Assembly: GCA_947589175.1 (NCBI GenBank)
Contig: CANPZR010000054.1
Span: 1-11,599, forward strand
Length of the DNA: 11,599 nucleotides
Origin: an uncultured Lachnospiraceae bacterium
GTDB lineage: Bacteria > Bacillota > Clostridia > Lachnospirales > Lachnospiraceae
Reading direction: 5' to 3'
A program made the translations under genes and the position numbers. The notes under the pieces were generated by a model, which searched no databases, was not told the DNA's origin, and saw only the letters and a program-made list of their open reading frames with translations. Each line of letters starts with the position of its first letter. The stretch's first letter is position 1. Positions 1 through 6,626 of the stretch are shown piece after piece.

Positions 1-18
1 CTTTGCTTTTACAATAAA

Positions 19-47
19 ATTATAATAAGTTTTGCGGGGAATATCAA
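19..47 (-). promoter_or_regulatory. Divergent sigma-A-type promoter reading off the left edge
   Basis: On the minus strand there is a TTGATA -35 box (positions 47-42) and a perfect TATAAT -10 box (24-19), separated by exactly 17 bases. This is close to the housekeeping consensus. It would transcribe leftwards into sequence outside the window, so the neighbouring gene to the left is probably divergent from relQ. No part of that gene can be seen. The call rests only on motif match and spacing. Confidence 0.5.
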
Positions 48-54
48 GTATTAT

Positions 55-82
55 TTGACTTTGAACTGTTTTCTATTATAAT
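55..82 (+). promoter_or_regulatory. Sigma-A-type promoter of relQ
   Basis: TTGACT (55-60) and TATAAT (77-82) are separated by 16 bases, a good housekeeping promoter. Transcription would start near position 89, leaving a 5' leader of only about 16 bases that holds the GGAGG ribosome binding site (94-98). No upstream hairpin or attenuator fits in so short a leader, so any control would act at the promoter. The -35 box lies seven bases from the -35 box of the divergent promoter. Confidence 0.6.
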
Positions 83-104
83 ATAAAACAGATGGAGGTT
101 TACT

Positions 105-785
105 ATGCTGGATGAAGAACTGGAAACCTCGTATATAGACCGGGCGCGCCTTCCGGTGGACATGGACAACCTGTTTGAGATCGACGTAGCTGAGTTCGAG
201 AAAATGATGATGATGTACAACTGCGCGATCAAAGAGGTGCAGACCAAATTGCAGGTGCTGAACGACGAGCTGTCTATCACAAGAAAGCGCAATCCCATTG
301 AGTTCATAAAGACGAGGATCAAGAAGCCGCGGAGCATCGCGGTAAAATTGAAGAAAAAGGGGCTTCCCATTACGATTGAGGCCGTCCGGGAGAATCTCAA
401 CGATGTTGCCGGGGTGCGGGTAATCTGCGCCTTTATTGACGACATTTACAAGGTGGCTGACATGCTGACGGCGCAGGACGACATCAAGCTGATCCGTACA
501 AAGGATTACATACGAAATCCCAAGAATAACGGCTATCGGAGCCTGCACCTGATCGTGGAGGTGCCGGTATTTTTCTCGGATCACAAGGAGCAGATGCGCG
601 TGGAGGTGCAGATCCGCACCATTGCCATGGACTTCTGGGCGAGCTTGGAGCACCAGGTAAAATACAAGAAAAATGTAAAGGACGCGGAGGAGATCGTGTA
701 CGAGCTGCGGGCGTGCGCCGACGTTATCAACCGCACGGATTTTCACATGCAGTCCATCCGCGACCGCATCGTGGAGATTGAGTGA
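105..785 (+). CDS. relQ: Small alarmone synthetase, RelQ-type GTP pyrophosphokinase
   Basis: This 226-residue protein transfers pyrophosphate from ATP to GDP or GTP to make (p)ppGpp in the cytoplasm. It has only the RelA/SpoT synthetase domain (roughly residues 45-200). There is no HD hydrolase, TGS or ACT region, so it should be synthesis-only. Visible motifs are DVAGVRVIC (100-108), a DYIRNPKNNGYRSLHL stretch (134-149) and EVQIRT (167-172) followed by AMDFWASLEH, the pattern typical of RelQ/YjbM small synthetases. The ATG at 105 has GGAGG six bases upstream and a good promoter close by. A run of four methionines (34-37) is a curiosity. RelP is the main alternative. The family is clear; the RelQ subclass is inferred from motif style and length. 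Confidence 0.9.
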   Translation: MLDEELETSYIDRARLPVDMDNLFEIDVAEFEKMMMMYNCAIKEVQTKLQVLNDELSITRKRNPIEFIKTRIKKPRSIAVKLKKKGLPITIEAVRENLNDVAGVRVICAFIDDIYKVADMLTAQDDIKLIRTKDYIRNPKNNGYRSLHLIVEVPVFFSDHKEQMRVEVQIRTIAMDFWASLEHQVKYKKNVKDAEEIVYELRACADVINRTDFHMQSIRDRIVEIE

Positions 786-850
786 AAACCAATAGGCAAT
801 CCAATGAAAATCGAATAATTGAAATTATTTAATTTTGGAAACAACAATAC

Positions 851-874
851 GCGGGGATTCCGCAGGAATGAGGT
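851..874 (+). repeat. Hairpin/RBS leader element, copy 1 (upstream of folD)
   Basis: A short stem (GCGGG at 851-855 against TCCGC at 859-863, three-base loop, one G-U pair) runs directly into AGGAATGAGGT, which supplies the folD ribosome binding site. The 24-base element matches 19 of 24 positions with one found ahead of cmk at 5930-5953. The differences fall mostly in the loop and next to it, and the G-U pair here is an A-T pair there, so the stem is preserved. The rest of the 96-base relQ-folD spacer is AT-rich with no confident promoter. Confidence 0.4.
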
Positions 875-881
875 TAAAATT

Positions 882-1721
882 ATGGCAAAAAGAATTGACG
901 GAAAAGTGATTTCAGCGCAGGTAAAGGACGAGTGCAGGCAGCGGGTGGCGGATGAGAAGATCGAGGCCACGCTGGCCGTGATTCAGGTGGGGAACGACCC
1001 CGCCTCCACCGTATATGTGGGCAACAAGAAAAAGGCGTGCGAGTACATCGGCATCCAGTCTCTGGCCTATGAGCTGCCGGAGGAGACGACGGAGGAGGAG
1101 CTCCTTGCGCTGGTGGAGAAGCTCAATCAGGACGACAAGGTACAGGGGATTTTGGTGCAGCTGCCGCTGCCGCCCCAGATCAATGAAAATAAGGTAATCG
1201 AGACCATTTCTCCCAAAAAAGACGTGGACGGATTCCATCCCCAGAGCGTGGGGGCGCTGAGCATCGGCCAGCCGGGCTTTGTCTCCTGCACGCCGGCGGG
1301 CATTATCGAGCTTTTGAAGCGGAGCGGCGTGGAGATTGACGGAAAAGAGTGCGTTATCGTAGGGCGCAGTAACATCGTGGGCAAGCCCATGGCCATGCTT
1401 ATGCTGCGGGAAAATGCCACCGTGACCGTCTGCCACAGCCACACGGCGAATCTGAAAGAGGTCACAAGTCGGGCGGACATCCTCATTGTGGCCATCGGAC
1501 GGCCGAAATTTATTACCAGGGAGTATGTGAAAGAGGGAGCCGTTGTCATCGATGTGGGAATCCACCGCAATGAAAATGGAAAGCTCTGCGGCGACGTGGA
1601 TTTCGACGACGTGGAGCCCATCGCTTCCGCCATCACGCCGGTGCCGGGCGGCGTCGGTCCCATGACAATCGCTATGCTGATGAAAAACTGCGTAGAGGCG
1701 AAAGGAATCCAAAATTCATGA
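882..1721 (+). CDS. folD: Bifunctional methylenetetrahydrofolate dehydrogenase / methenyltetrahydrofolate cyclohydrolase
   Basis: FolD interconverts 5,10-methylene-, 5,10-methenyl- and 10-formyl-tetrahydrofolate using NADP, feeding purine and formyl-methionine synthesis. The catalytic YxxxK pair is visible as Tyr45 and Lys49 in STVYVGNKKK. VQLPLPPQ (92-99), DVDGFHP (114-120), the NADP-binding GRSNIVGKP (161-169) and PGGVGPMT (255-262) are all present. I chose the ATG at 882 over an in-frame TTG at 819: it gives 279 residues, the usual family length, begins with the normal MAKRIDGK-type start and has AGG eight bases upstream. The gene follows relQ by 96 bases and overlaps rimO by four bases (ATGA), suggesting translational coupling. 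Identity is secure. Confidence 0.97.
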   Translation: MAKRIDGKVISAQVKDECRQRVADEKIEATLAVIQVGNDPASTVYVGNKKKACEYIGIQSLAYELPEETTEEELLALVEKLNQDDKVQGILVQLPLPPQINENKVIETISPKKDVDGFHPQSVGALSIGQPGFVSCTPAGIIELLKRSGVEIDGKECVIVGRSNIVGKPMAMLMLRENATVTVCHSHTANLKEVTSRADILIVAIGRPKFITREYVKEGAVVIDVGIHRNENGKLCGDVDFDDVEPIASAITPVPGGVGPMTIAMLMKNCVEAKGIQNS

Positions 1722-3052
1722 AGCTGTTTTTTGTTTCATTAGGGTGCGATAAAAATCTGGTAGACAGCGAGAAAATGCTGGCGCTTTTAGCGTCCCGGGG
1801 AATCGAAATCACCGCCGATCCCTCCGAGGCCGAGGCCATTGTGGTCAATACATGCGGCTTTATCCAGGACGCCAAGGAGGAGAGCATTGAGACGATTCTC
1901 GAGATGGCGCAGTACAAGGAGACGGGGCGCTGTCGGGCGCTGGTCGTGGCCGGGTGCCTGGCTCAGCGCTATTTCGAGGAGATGTCGGAGGAGATTCCGG
2001 AGGTGGACGCCGTGGTGGGCACGGCGGCCTACGACCGGATCGTCGAGGCGGTGACGGAGGCCCTTGACGGGAAGAAGCCCCGCATTTTAGAGCCTTTGGA
2101 TCGATTGCCCGCGGGGATTACCGGGCGTGTGGCCTCCTCCGGCGGCTACGTCTCCTATCTGAAGATTTCCGAGGGGTGCGACAAGCGCTGCACATACTGC
2201 ATTATCCCGTACCTCCGGGGAAGCTACCGCAGCGTTCCCATGGAGGAGCTTCTGGAAGAGGCGGGGCTTTTAGCGGAAAACGGCACAAAGGAGCTGATTC
2301 TCGTGGCCCAGGAGACCACGGTGTACGGCGTGGATCTCTACGGCGAGAAAAAGCTGCCGGAGCTCTTGAAAAAGCTCTGCCGCATTGAGGGCATCCAGTG
2401 GATCCGGATTCTGTACAGCTATCCGGAGGAGATTACGGAGGAGCTTCTCGCCGTCATGGCGGAAGAACCCAAGATCTGCCACTACCTGGATCTGCCCATT
2501 CAGCACTGCAATGACGAGGTGCTGCGGCGGATGGGACGAAAGACCACGAAAGAGCAGATCCTTGGGACGATTGAAAGAATCCGGGAATATATGCCGGACG
2601 CGGCGCTGCGGACGACGCTGATCAGCGGATTTCCCGGCGAGACGAAGGAGCAGCACGAGGAGTGCGTGGCGTTTGTAGAGAAGGCTGGATTTGACAGGCT
2701 GGGCGTATTTCCGTACTCGCCCGAGGAGGGGACGCCGGCGGCGTCCTTTGAGAATCCGATTGATGACGAGGTAAAAAGAGCTTGGGCCGACGAGCTCATG
2801 GAGGCGTCGGAGCAGGTGGTATTCCGGCAGAATGAAAAATGGATCGGACAGGAGATGGACGTCATAGTGGACGGGTATCTCCCGGAGGACGAGGTCTATG
2901 TGGGGCGCACCTACCGGGACGCGCCGGACGTGGACGGATGCGTGTTTTTCCGCTCGGACGGCGAGATTGTCTCGGGAACCGTTCTGACAGTGCGGATTAC
3001 AGAGGCGGCCGGTTATGATCTGATCGGTGAAGTGAAGGGGGATACAGCGTGA
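1718..3052 (+). CDS. rimO: Ribosomal protein S12 methylthiotransferase (radical SAM)
   Basis: RimO adds a methylthio group to the conserved aspartate of ribosomal protein S12, using S-adenosylmethionine and two iron-sulfur clusters. The 444-residue protein has the family's three parts: an N-terminal methylthiotransferase domain with cluster cysteines Cys10, Cys46 and Cys80; a radical SAM domain with CDKRCTYC (Cys154, Cys158, Cys161); and a C-terminal TRAM domain (about 375-440). The opening SLGCDKNLVDSE distinguishes RimO from the tRNA-modifying MiaB and MtaB paralogues. The ATG lies in the folD stop (ATGA), and the stop overlaps the pgsA GTG start, so the three genes are probably translated in a coupled way. 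There is no sign of truncation. Confidence 0.96.
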   Translation: MKLFFVSLGCDKNLVDSEKMLALLASRGIEITADPSEAEAIVVNTCGFIQDAKEESIETILEMAQYKETGRCRALVVAGCLAQRYFEEMSEEIPEVDAVVGTAAYDRIVEAVTEALDGKKPRILEPLDRLPAGITGRVASSGGYVSYLKISEGCDKRCTYCIIPYLRGSYRSVPMEELLEEAGLLAENGTKELILVAQETTVYGVDLYGEKKLPELLKKLCRIEGIQWIRILYSYPEEITEELLAVMAEEPKICHYLDLPIQHCNDEVLRRMGRKTTKEQILGTIERIREYMPDAALRTTLISGFPGETKEQHEECVAFVEKAGFDRLGVFPYSPEEGTPAASFENPIDDEVKRAWADELMEASEQVVFRQNEKWIGQEMDVIVDGYLPEDEVYVGRTYRDAPDVDGCVFFRSDGEIVSGTVLTVRITEAAGYDLIGEVKGDTA

Positions 3053-3609
3053 ATCATAATCAGATGAATGTACCAAATAAACTGACGATCCTGCGGGTGG
3101 CGATTATCCCGCTGTTTGTGGTCGCCATGCTCTGGGAATCCCTTCCCTTTTCGGATTACATCGCCTTTGCCCTGTTCGTGGGCGCCTGCGTCACGGATTT
3201 TCTGGACGGGCACCTGGCGAGAAAATATAACCAGATTACCGTTTTCGGGAAATTTATGGATCCGTTGGCGGATAAGCTCTTGGTGTGCGCGGCGCTGATC
3301 TGTTTTTTGGCGGACGCCAACTCCGAGATGCCCGTCTGGGCCGTCATTATCATTATCAGCCGGGAATTTATCATCAGCGGATTTCGGCTGGTGGCGGCGG
3401 AGAAGGGCGTGACGATAGCCGCCAGCTACTGGGGCAAAATCAAGACCGTCGTGCAGATGATCATGTCCATGCTCCTGATTATTCATTTCACACACCCGAT
3501 TTTCCGCATTATTGACGCAATATTTGTCTATGCGGCGGTTATACTAACCGTGATATCCCTGATTGATTATATCATCAAAAACCGGGACGTCATGAAGGAA
3601 GTGAGATAA
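3049..3609 (+). CDS. pgsA: CDP-diacylglycerol--glycerol-3-phosphate 3-phosphatidyltransferase
   Basis: PgsA makes phosphatidylglycerol phosphate from CDP-diacylglycerol and glycerol-3-phosphate, the committed step to phosphatidylglycerol and cardiolipin, in the inner membrane. The complete CDP-alcohol phosphatidyltransferase signature is present: Asp50, Asp53-Gly54, Ala57-Arg58, Gly67, Asp71 and Asp75 with correct spacing. Several hydrophobic segments (about 14-29, 36-50, 93-106 and two beyond 125) fit a multi-pass protein, and 186 residues is normal. The GTG at 3049 has GGGGG seven bases upstream and overlaps the rimO stop as GTGA. An in-frame ATG at 3064 would give a typical MNVPNKLT start but has no visible ribosome binding site, so I favour the GTG. 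Confidence 0.95.
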   Translation: MNHNQMNVPNKLTILRVAIIPLFVVAMLWESLPFSDYIAFALFVGACVTDFLDGHLARKYNQITVFGKFMDPLADKLLVCAALICFLADANSEMPVWAVIIIISREFIISGFRLVAAEKGVTIAASYWGKIKTVVQMIMSMLLIIHFTHPIFRIIDAIFVYAAVILTVISLIDYIIKNRDVMKEVR

Positions 3610-3612
3610 AGT

Positions 3613-4086
3613 TTGAGGCGGGAAGAGAAACTTGTCAATAAACTGACAAATAATCACTATACAATAACAACAGCTGAATCCTGTACCGGGGGACTGCTGG
3701 CCGGGACGATCGTCAATGTCAGCGGCTCTTCGGAGGTATTCCACTGCGGCTTTGTCACCTATGCCAATGAGGCGAAGGCAAAGTACGCCCATGTGAGGCC
3801 GGACACCTTGGAGCGGTTCGGGGCGGTGAGCGGGGAGACGGCGGCCGAGATGGCCGAGGGCTGCGCGAGGGAAGCAGAAGCTGACGTCGGACTCTCCACG
3901 ACCGGGATCGCGGGGCCGGGCGGCGGCACGGAGGACACGCCCGTGGGACTTGTGTATATCGGCTGTTATTGTCTGGGACGAGTGAGAGTGGAGCGGCATG
4001 TGTTTTCCGGGGATCGGGAGAGCGTCCGCAGACAGGCGGTGGAACAGGCGCTGGATTTGGCAATACGATGTTTGAACGAGGAGTGA
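3613..4086 (+). CDS. pncC: Stand-alone CinA C-terminal domain protein, nicotinamide-nucleotide amidohydrolase
   Basis: The 157-residue protein corresponds to the CinA C-terminal domain, which in characterised members deamidates nicotinamide mononucleotide to nicotinate mononucleotide in pyridine-nucleotide recycling. Visible motifs are TTAESCTGG (19-27, with the probable nucleophile Ser23), GFVTYANEAK (46-55) and TTGIAGPGGGT, followed by PVGLVYIG. The N-terminal MoCF-like half of full-length CinA is absent, as in E. coli PncC. The TTG at 3613 is forced: the pgsA TAA stop lies in the same frame two codons upstream, and no other usual start codon precedes the AESCTGG motif. A GGAAGTGAG stretch upstream can act as ribosome binding site. 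Domain identity is firm; in vivo activity is inferred from the family. Confidence 0.9.
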   Translation: MRREEKLVNKLTNNHYTITTAESCTGGLLAGTIVNVSGSSEVFHCGFVTYANEAKAKYAHVRPDTLERFGAVSGETAAEMAEGCAREAEADVGLSTTGIAGPGGGTEDTPVGLVYIGCYCLGRVRVERHVFSGDRESVRRQAVEQALDLAIRCLNEE

Positions 4087-4090
4087 TATT

Positions 4091-4582
4091 GTGTTGCGAA
4101 GGTTTTTTATGGGTGGGATTCTCATTGGTCTGCTCTTTGTGCTGGCAGGCTGTGAAAAACCGACACAGGAGACGGCTGCCACTCCTGTGCCGACGGTTTC
4201 CGCCGAGATAAAAACCATGACCATATATTCTGTCAACACCGACACTATGACGCTGATTCCTGTATCGGTTCGCCGGAAGGGCCAGACGATTTCGGCTTAC
4301 GGCATTGTGTCGCTGGTGGTTGACAGCCTCAATGACAAGGATATTTATGTGGAACACGTTACCACAAAAGCGGACGGCAGGGTCATTGTGTCATTTTCGT
4401 CCAAGGGAAAGCCGGTCAAATACTGCAGCAAAAAGATGGAGCGGCTGATTTTGGACAGCATCGCCAACAGCCTGATCGACAATGTGGACGATTGTGACAA
4501 AGTAATTTTCCGATGTGATGGGAAACGATACCGGAGCGACCATTACCAGTTCGGATTCCATGAAATCTATGCTTCGGAATAG
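4091..4582 (+). CDS. Small lipoprotein, possibly GerMN-like
   Basis: The 163-residue product has a clear lipoprotein signal: MLRRFF, a hydrophobic run, then LAGC with the lipidated cysteine at 21. After a Thr/Pro-rich linker (about 24-36) there is one compact domain. Its pattern (a TLIPVSVRR strand, a helix around IVSLVVDSLND, a strand RVIVSFSS, a long helix with LILDSIANSLI, and a closing VIFRCDGKRY) resembles GerMN domains of Gram-positive spore-germination and envelope lipoproteins. That resemblance is judged by eye only. The GTG at 4091 has AGGAG seven bases upstream, four bases after the preceding stop. An ATG at 4109 would remove the positively charged residues of the signal. It probably sits on the outer face of the membrane; the function is unknown. 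Confidence 0.72.
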   Translation: MLRRFFMGGILIGLLFVLAGCEKPTQETAATPVPTVSAEIKTMTIYSVNTDTMTLIPVSVRRKGQTISAYGIVSLVVDSLNDKDIYVEHVTTKADGRVIVSFSSKGKPVKYCSKKMERLILDSIANSLIDNVDDCDKVIFRCDGKRYRSDHYQFGFHEIYASE

Positions 4583-4600
4583 CTATGGAAGTGCGGGTAA

Positions 4601-5830
4601 ATGAAAAAAGCAGTAGTAGTGGGCGGAGGGCCGGCCGGCATGATGGCGGCCATCCAGTGCGCGAAAAGCGGTTATGAGGTGACCCTTTTCGAGAAAAATG
4701 AAAAATTGGGGAAAAAGCTTTTTATCACAGGAAAAGGGCGATGCAACATCACCAACGCCTGTGATGTTTCCGACCTGTTTTCACAGGTGGTTTCCAACGC
4801 AAAATTTCTGTACAGCGCGTTTTACGGCTTTACCAACGAGGACACGATTTCCTTTTTCGAGGATCTGGGTCTGAGAGTCAAGGTGGAGCGGGGAATGCGC
4901 GTTTTTCCGCAGTCGGATAAATCCTCCGACGTGATCCGGGTTTTACAAAAAGAATGCCAGAATCAAAAAGTTGTGGTACAATTAAATACAAGAGTTACGG
5001 AGATTGCAGCCGAGGAGGGCAAGGTCCGGGGCGTGGCTCTGGCGGGGGGACGCTTTGTGGAAGCGGACCGCGTGATTCTCGCTACGGGTGGCGTTTCCTA
5101 TCCATCCACCGGCTCTACGGGGGAGGGGCACGCCATGGCCGAGAAGCTGGGGCACTCGGTCCGGGCGCTCAGGCCGGGACTTGTGGGCATGACCGTGAAG
5201 GAGGACTATCCGGAGAGGCTCCAGGGGCTTACGCTGAAAAATGTATCGGTAGCGATTACAGAGAAGGGCGGGAAAGCGAAATTTCAGGAGCTTGGCGAGC
5301 TTCTCTTTACCCACTACGGCGTCAGCGGGCCGCTGATTTTGAGCGCCAGCAGCCTGTTGGGAGACCGGCTCGGGGAGCGGGAGCTTGCGCTCCACATAGA
5401 CTTAAAGCCTGCCCTTTCGCGGGAACAGCTGGAAAAACGCGTTCTGAGGGATTTTGAGGAGCGGAAAAATGCCGATATACATAATGCGCTGGGAGCGCTT
5501 CTCCCCAAGAGCATGATTCCGGTGATGTTAGCGTACGCGGGCATTTCCCCGGAACGGAAGGTGCGCGAGACGACCAGAGAGGAGCGGAAACGGCTGCTGG
5601 AGGGAATGAAGGATTTTACCATGACGCTGACGGGCCTGCGGGGGATGGACGAGGCCATTATCACCCGGGGCGGCGTATCGGTGAAGGAGGTCGATCCCGC
5701 CACGATGGAGTCGAAGCTCGTAAAGGGGCTTTACTTTGCCGGGGAGATACTGGATCTGGACGCGCTGACAGGGGGATTTAATCTGCAGATCGCCTGGTCT
5801 ACCGGTTACGCGGCGGGACAGGCGGAGTGA
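4601..5830 (+). CDS. HI0933-family NAD(P)/FAD-dependent oxidoreductase
   Basis: The 409-residue flavoprotein begins with an FAD-binding GGGPAGMMAA loop (8-17) ending at the ribose-binding Glu31. The HI0933-family signature GKKLFITGKGRCNITN (37-52) follows, then ILATGGVSYPSTGSTGEGH in the middle and a C-terminal FAD contact GGFNLQIAWSTGYAAG. Family members include the BaiN-type protein implicated in bile-acid reduction by gut Clostridia, but most have no assigned substrate, and the presence of the family does not show bile-acid metabolism. This gene often sits just ahead of cmk in Clostridia, as here. The ATG at 4601 has GGAAG nine bases upstream and lies 18 bases after the lipoprotein gene. 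Length and motifs are complete. Family is certain; the substrate is unknown. Confidence 0.92.
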   Translation: MKKAVVVGGGPAGMMAAIQCAKSGYEVTLFEKNEKLGKKLFITGKGRCNITNACDVSDLFSQVVSNAKFLYSAFYGFTNEDTISFFEDLGLRVKVERGMRVFPQSDKSSDVIRVLQKECQNQKVVVQLNTRVTEIAAEEGKVRGVALAGGRFVEADRVILATGGVSYPSTGSTGEGHAMAEKLGHSVRALRPGLVGMTVKEDYPERLQGLTLKNVSVAITEKGGKAKFQELGELLFTHYGVSGPLILSASSLLGDRLGERELALHIDLKPALSREQLEKRVLRDFEERKNADIHNALGALLPKSMIPVMLAYAGISPERKVRETTREERKRLLEGMKDFTMTLTGLRGMDEAIITRGGVSVKEVDPATMESKLVKGLYFAGEILDLDALTGGFNLQIAWSTGYAAGQAE

Positions 5831-5897
5831 CAGAGACGATTGCGTTGCGGCAGATGAAGCGAGCGTCTGAGTAAAAGAGCGCGGCAGGTCGGACGGC

Positions 5898-5924
5898 AAA
5901 TTTTTGAAAAAATTTTATTATAAT
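5898..5924 (+). promoter_or_regulatory. AT-rich promoter-like region ahead of cmk
   Basis: The 129-base spacer between the flavoprotein gene and cmk contains a strongly AT-rich block with TATAAT at 5919-5924. A TTGAAA at 5904-5909 is only nine bases upstream, too close to serve as its -35 box, and the correctly spaced hexamer is poor. A -10-driven or activator-dependent promoter for cmk-ispH-S1-cheR is plausible but not demonstrated. No terminator hairpin was found in the spacer; the AAATTTTT/AAAAATTT palindrome here contains no G-C pairs. Confidence 0.35.
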
Positions 5925-5929
5925 AATCA

Positions 5930-5953
5930 GCGGATTTTCCGCGGAAATGAGGT
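5930..5953 (+). repeat. Hairpin/RBS leader element, copy 2 (upstream of cmk)
   Basis: A perfect five-base-pair stem (GCGGA 5930-5934, TTT loop, TCCGC 5938-5942) is followed by GGAAATGAGGT, ending six bases before the cmk ATG. It matches the element ahead of folD at 19 of 24 positions, with the stem conserved. The hairpin lies immediately 5' of the ribosome binding site, so it could influence ribosome loading. Confidence 0.4.
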
Positions 5954-5959
5954 AGAGGG

Positions 5960-6625
5960 ATGAAAATTGCGATTGACGGACCCGCGGGGGCGGGTAAGAG
6001 CTCTATTGCAAAGTTAGCGGCACAGGAGATGTCCTTTGTCTATGTGGACACGGGAGCCATGTTCCGGACGATGGCGTACTATTTTATGACACATGGTGTG
6101 GATGTGGGGGACGAGAGCGCCGTGGAGGAACACTGCGGCGAGGTGCAGATCGACATCCGGCACGAAGAAGGGGTACAGCACATTTTCCTGGGGGGCGAGG
6201 ATGTATCTGCCAAGATTCGGGACGAGCAGGTGGGGAAAAACGCGTCCGTCGTGGCCAGGTACGGCGCGGTGCGGACTAAGCTTCTGGAGATGCAGCGGGC
6301 GATCGCGGCCAGCCAGGACGTCATCATGGACGGACGGGACATCGGCACGGTGGTGCTGCCGGACGCCGAGGTGAAGATTTACATGACGGCCAGCTCACGA
6401 GTGCGCGCCGAGAGGCGGTTTAAGGAGCTGCGGGAAAAGGGGACTGAGTGCGACATCGACGAGATCGAGAAGGATATCATCGCCAGGGACGAGCAGGACA
6501 TGAACCGGGAGATTGCCCCGCTGAAGCAGGCGGAGGACGCGGTCCTTCTGGACACGTCGGATATGACGATCCCGGAGGTAGTCGCGAAGATCCGGGAGAT
6601 CGCGGGAGGAAAAAGTGGAGATTAA
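5960..6625 (+). CDS. cmk: Cytidylate kinase
   Basis: Cmk phosphorylates CMP and dCMP to the diphosphates with ATP, recycling CMP released in RNA turnover and phospholipid synthesis. The 221-residue protein starts with the P-loop GPAGAGKSS (7-15). YVDTGAMFRTMAYY follows, then the MDGRDIGTVVLPDAEVKIY segment, which binds the pyrimidine and phosphate, and the lid region with SSRVRAERRF. Length is typical of the bacterial family. The ATG at 5960 is preceded by GAGG and AGAGGG. The 3' end touches or overlaps the ispH start, depending on which ispH start is used. Phosphatidyl-CMP chemistry by PgsA upstream releases CMP, so the two fit together metabolically. Confidence 0.96.
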   Translation: MKIAIDGPAGAGKSSIAKLAAQEMSFVYVDTGAMFRTMAYYFMTHGVDVGDESAVEEHCGEVQIDIRHEEGVQHIFLGGEDVSAKIRDEQVGKNASVVARYGAVRTKLLEMQRAIAASQDVIMDGRDIGTVVLPDAEVKIYMTASSRVRAERRFKELREKGTECDIDEIEKDIIARDEQDMNREIAPLKQAEDAVLLDTSDMTIPEVVAKIREIAGGKSGD

Positions 6626-6626
6626 C

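Noticed and set aside
819..881. N-terminal extension of folD from a TTG start
   Set aside because: The extra 21 residues are low-complexity, do not resemble FolD, and cover the AT-rich leader and hairpin. The ATG at 882 has a ribosome binding site and gives the normal family length.
912..1712. Long minus-strand open frame opposite folD, and similar long antisense frames opposite rimO, the S1 gene and rnc
   Set aside because: They are shadows of GC-rich codon use in the real plus-strand genes. Their products are His-, Arg- and Leu-rich with no recognisable domain, and the plus-strand frames are certain.
3613..4086. A truncated or broken full-length cinA
   Set aside because: Stand-alone C-terminal-domain proteins of this size are a normal family form, all motifs are present, and the upstream space is fully used by an intact pgsA.
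5898..5915. AAATTTTT/AAAAATTT palindrome as a terminator after the flavoprotein gene
   Set aside because: The stem has no G-C pairs and a two-base loop, so it is too weak. It is better read as part of an AT-rich promoter region.
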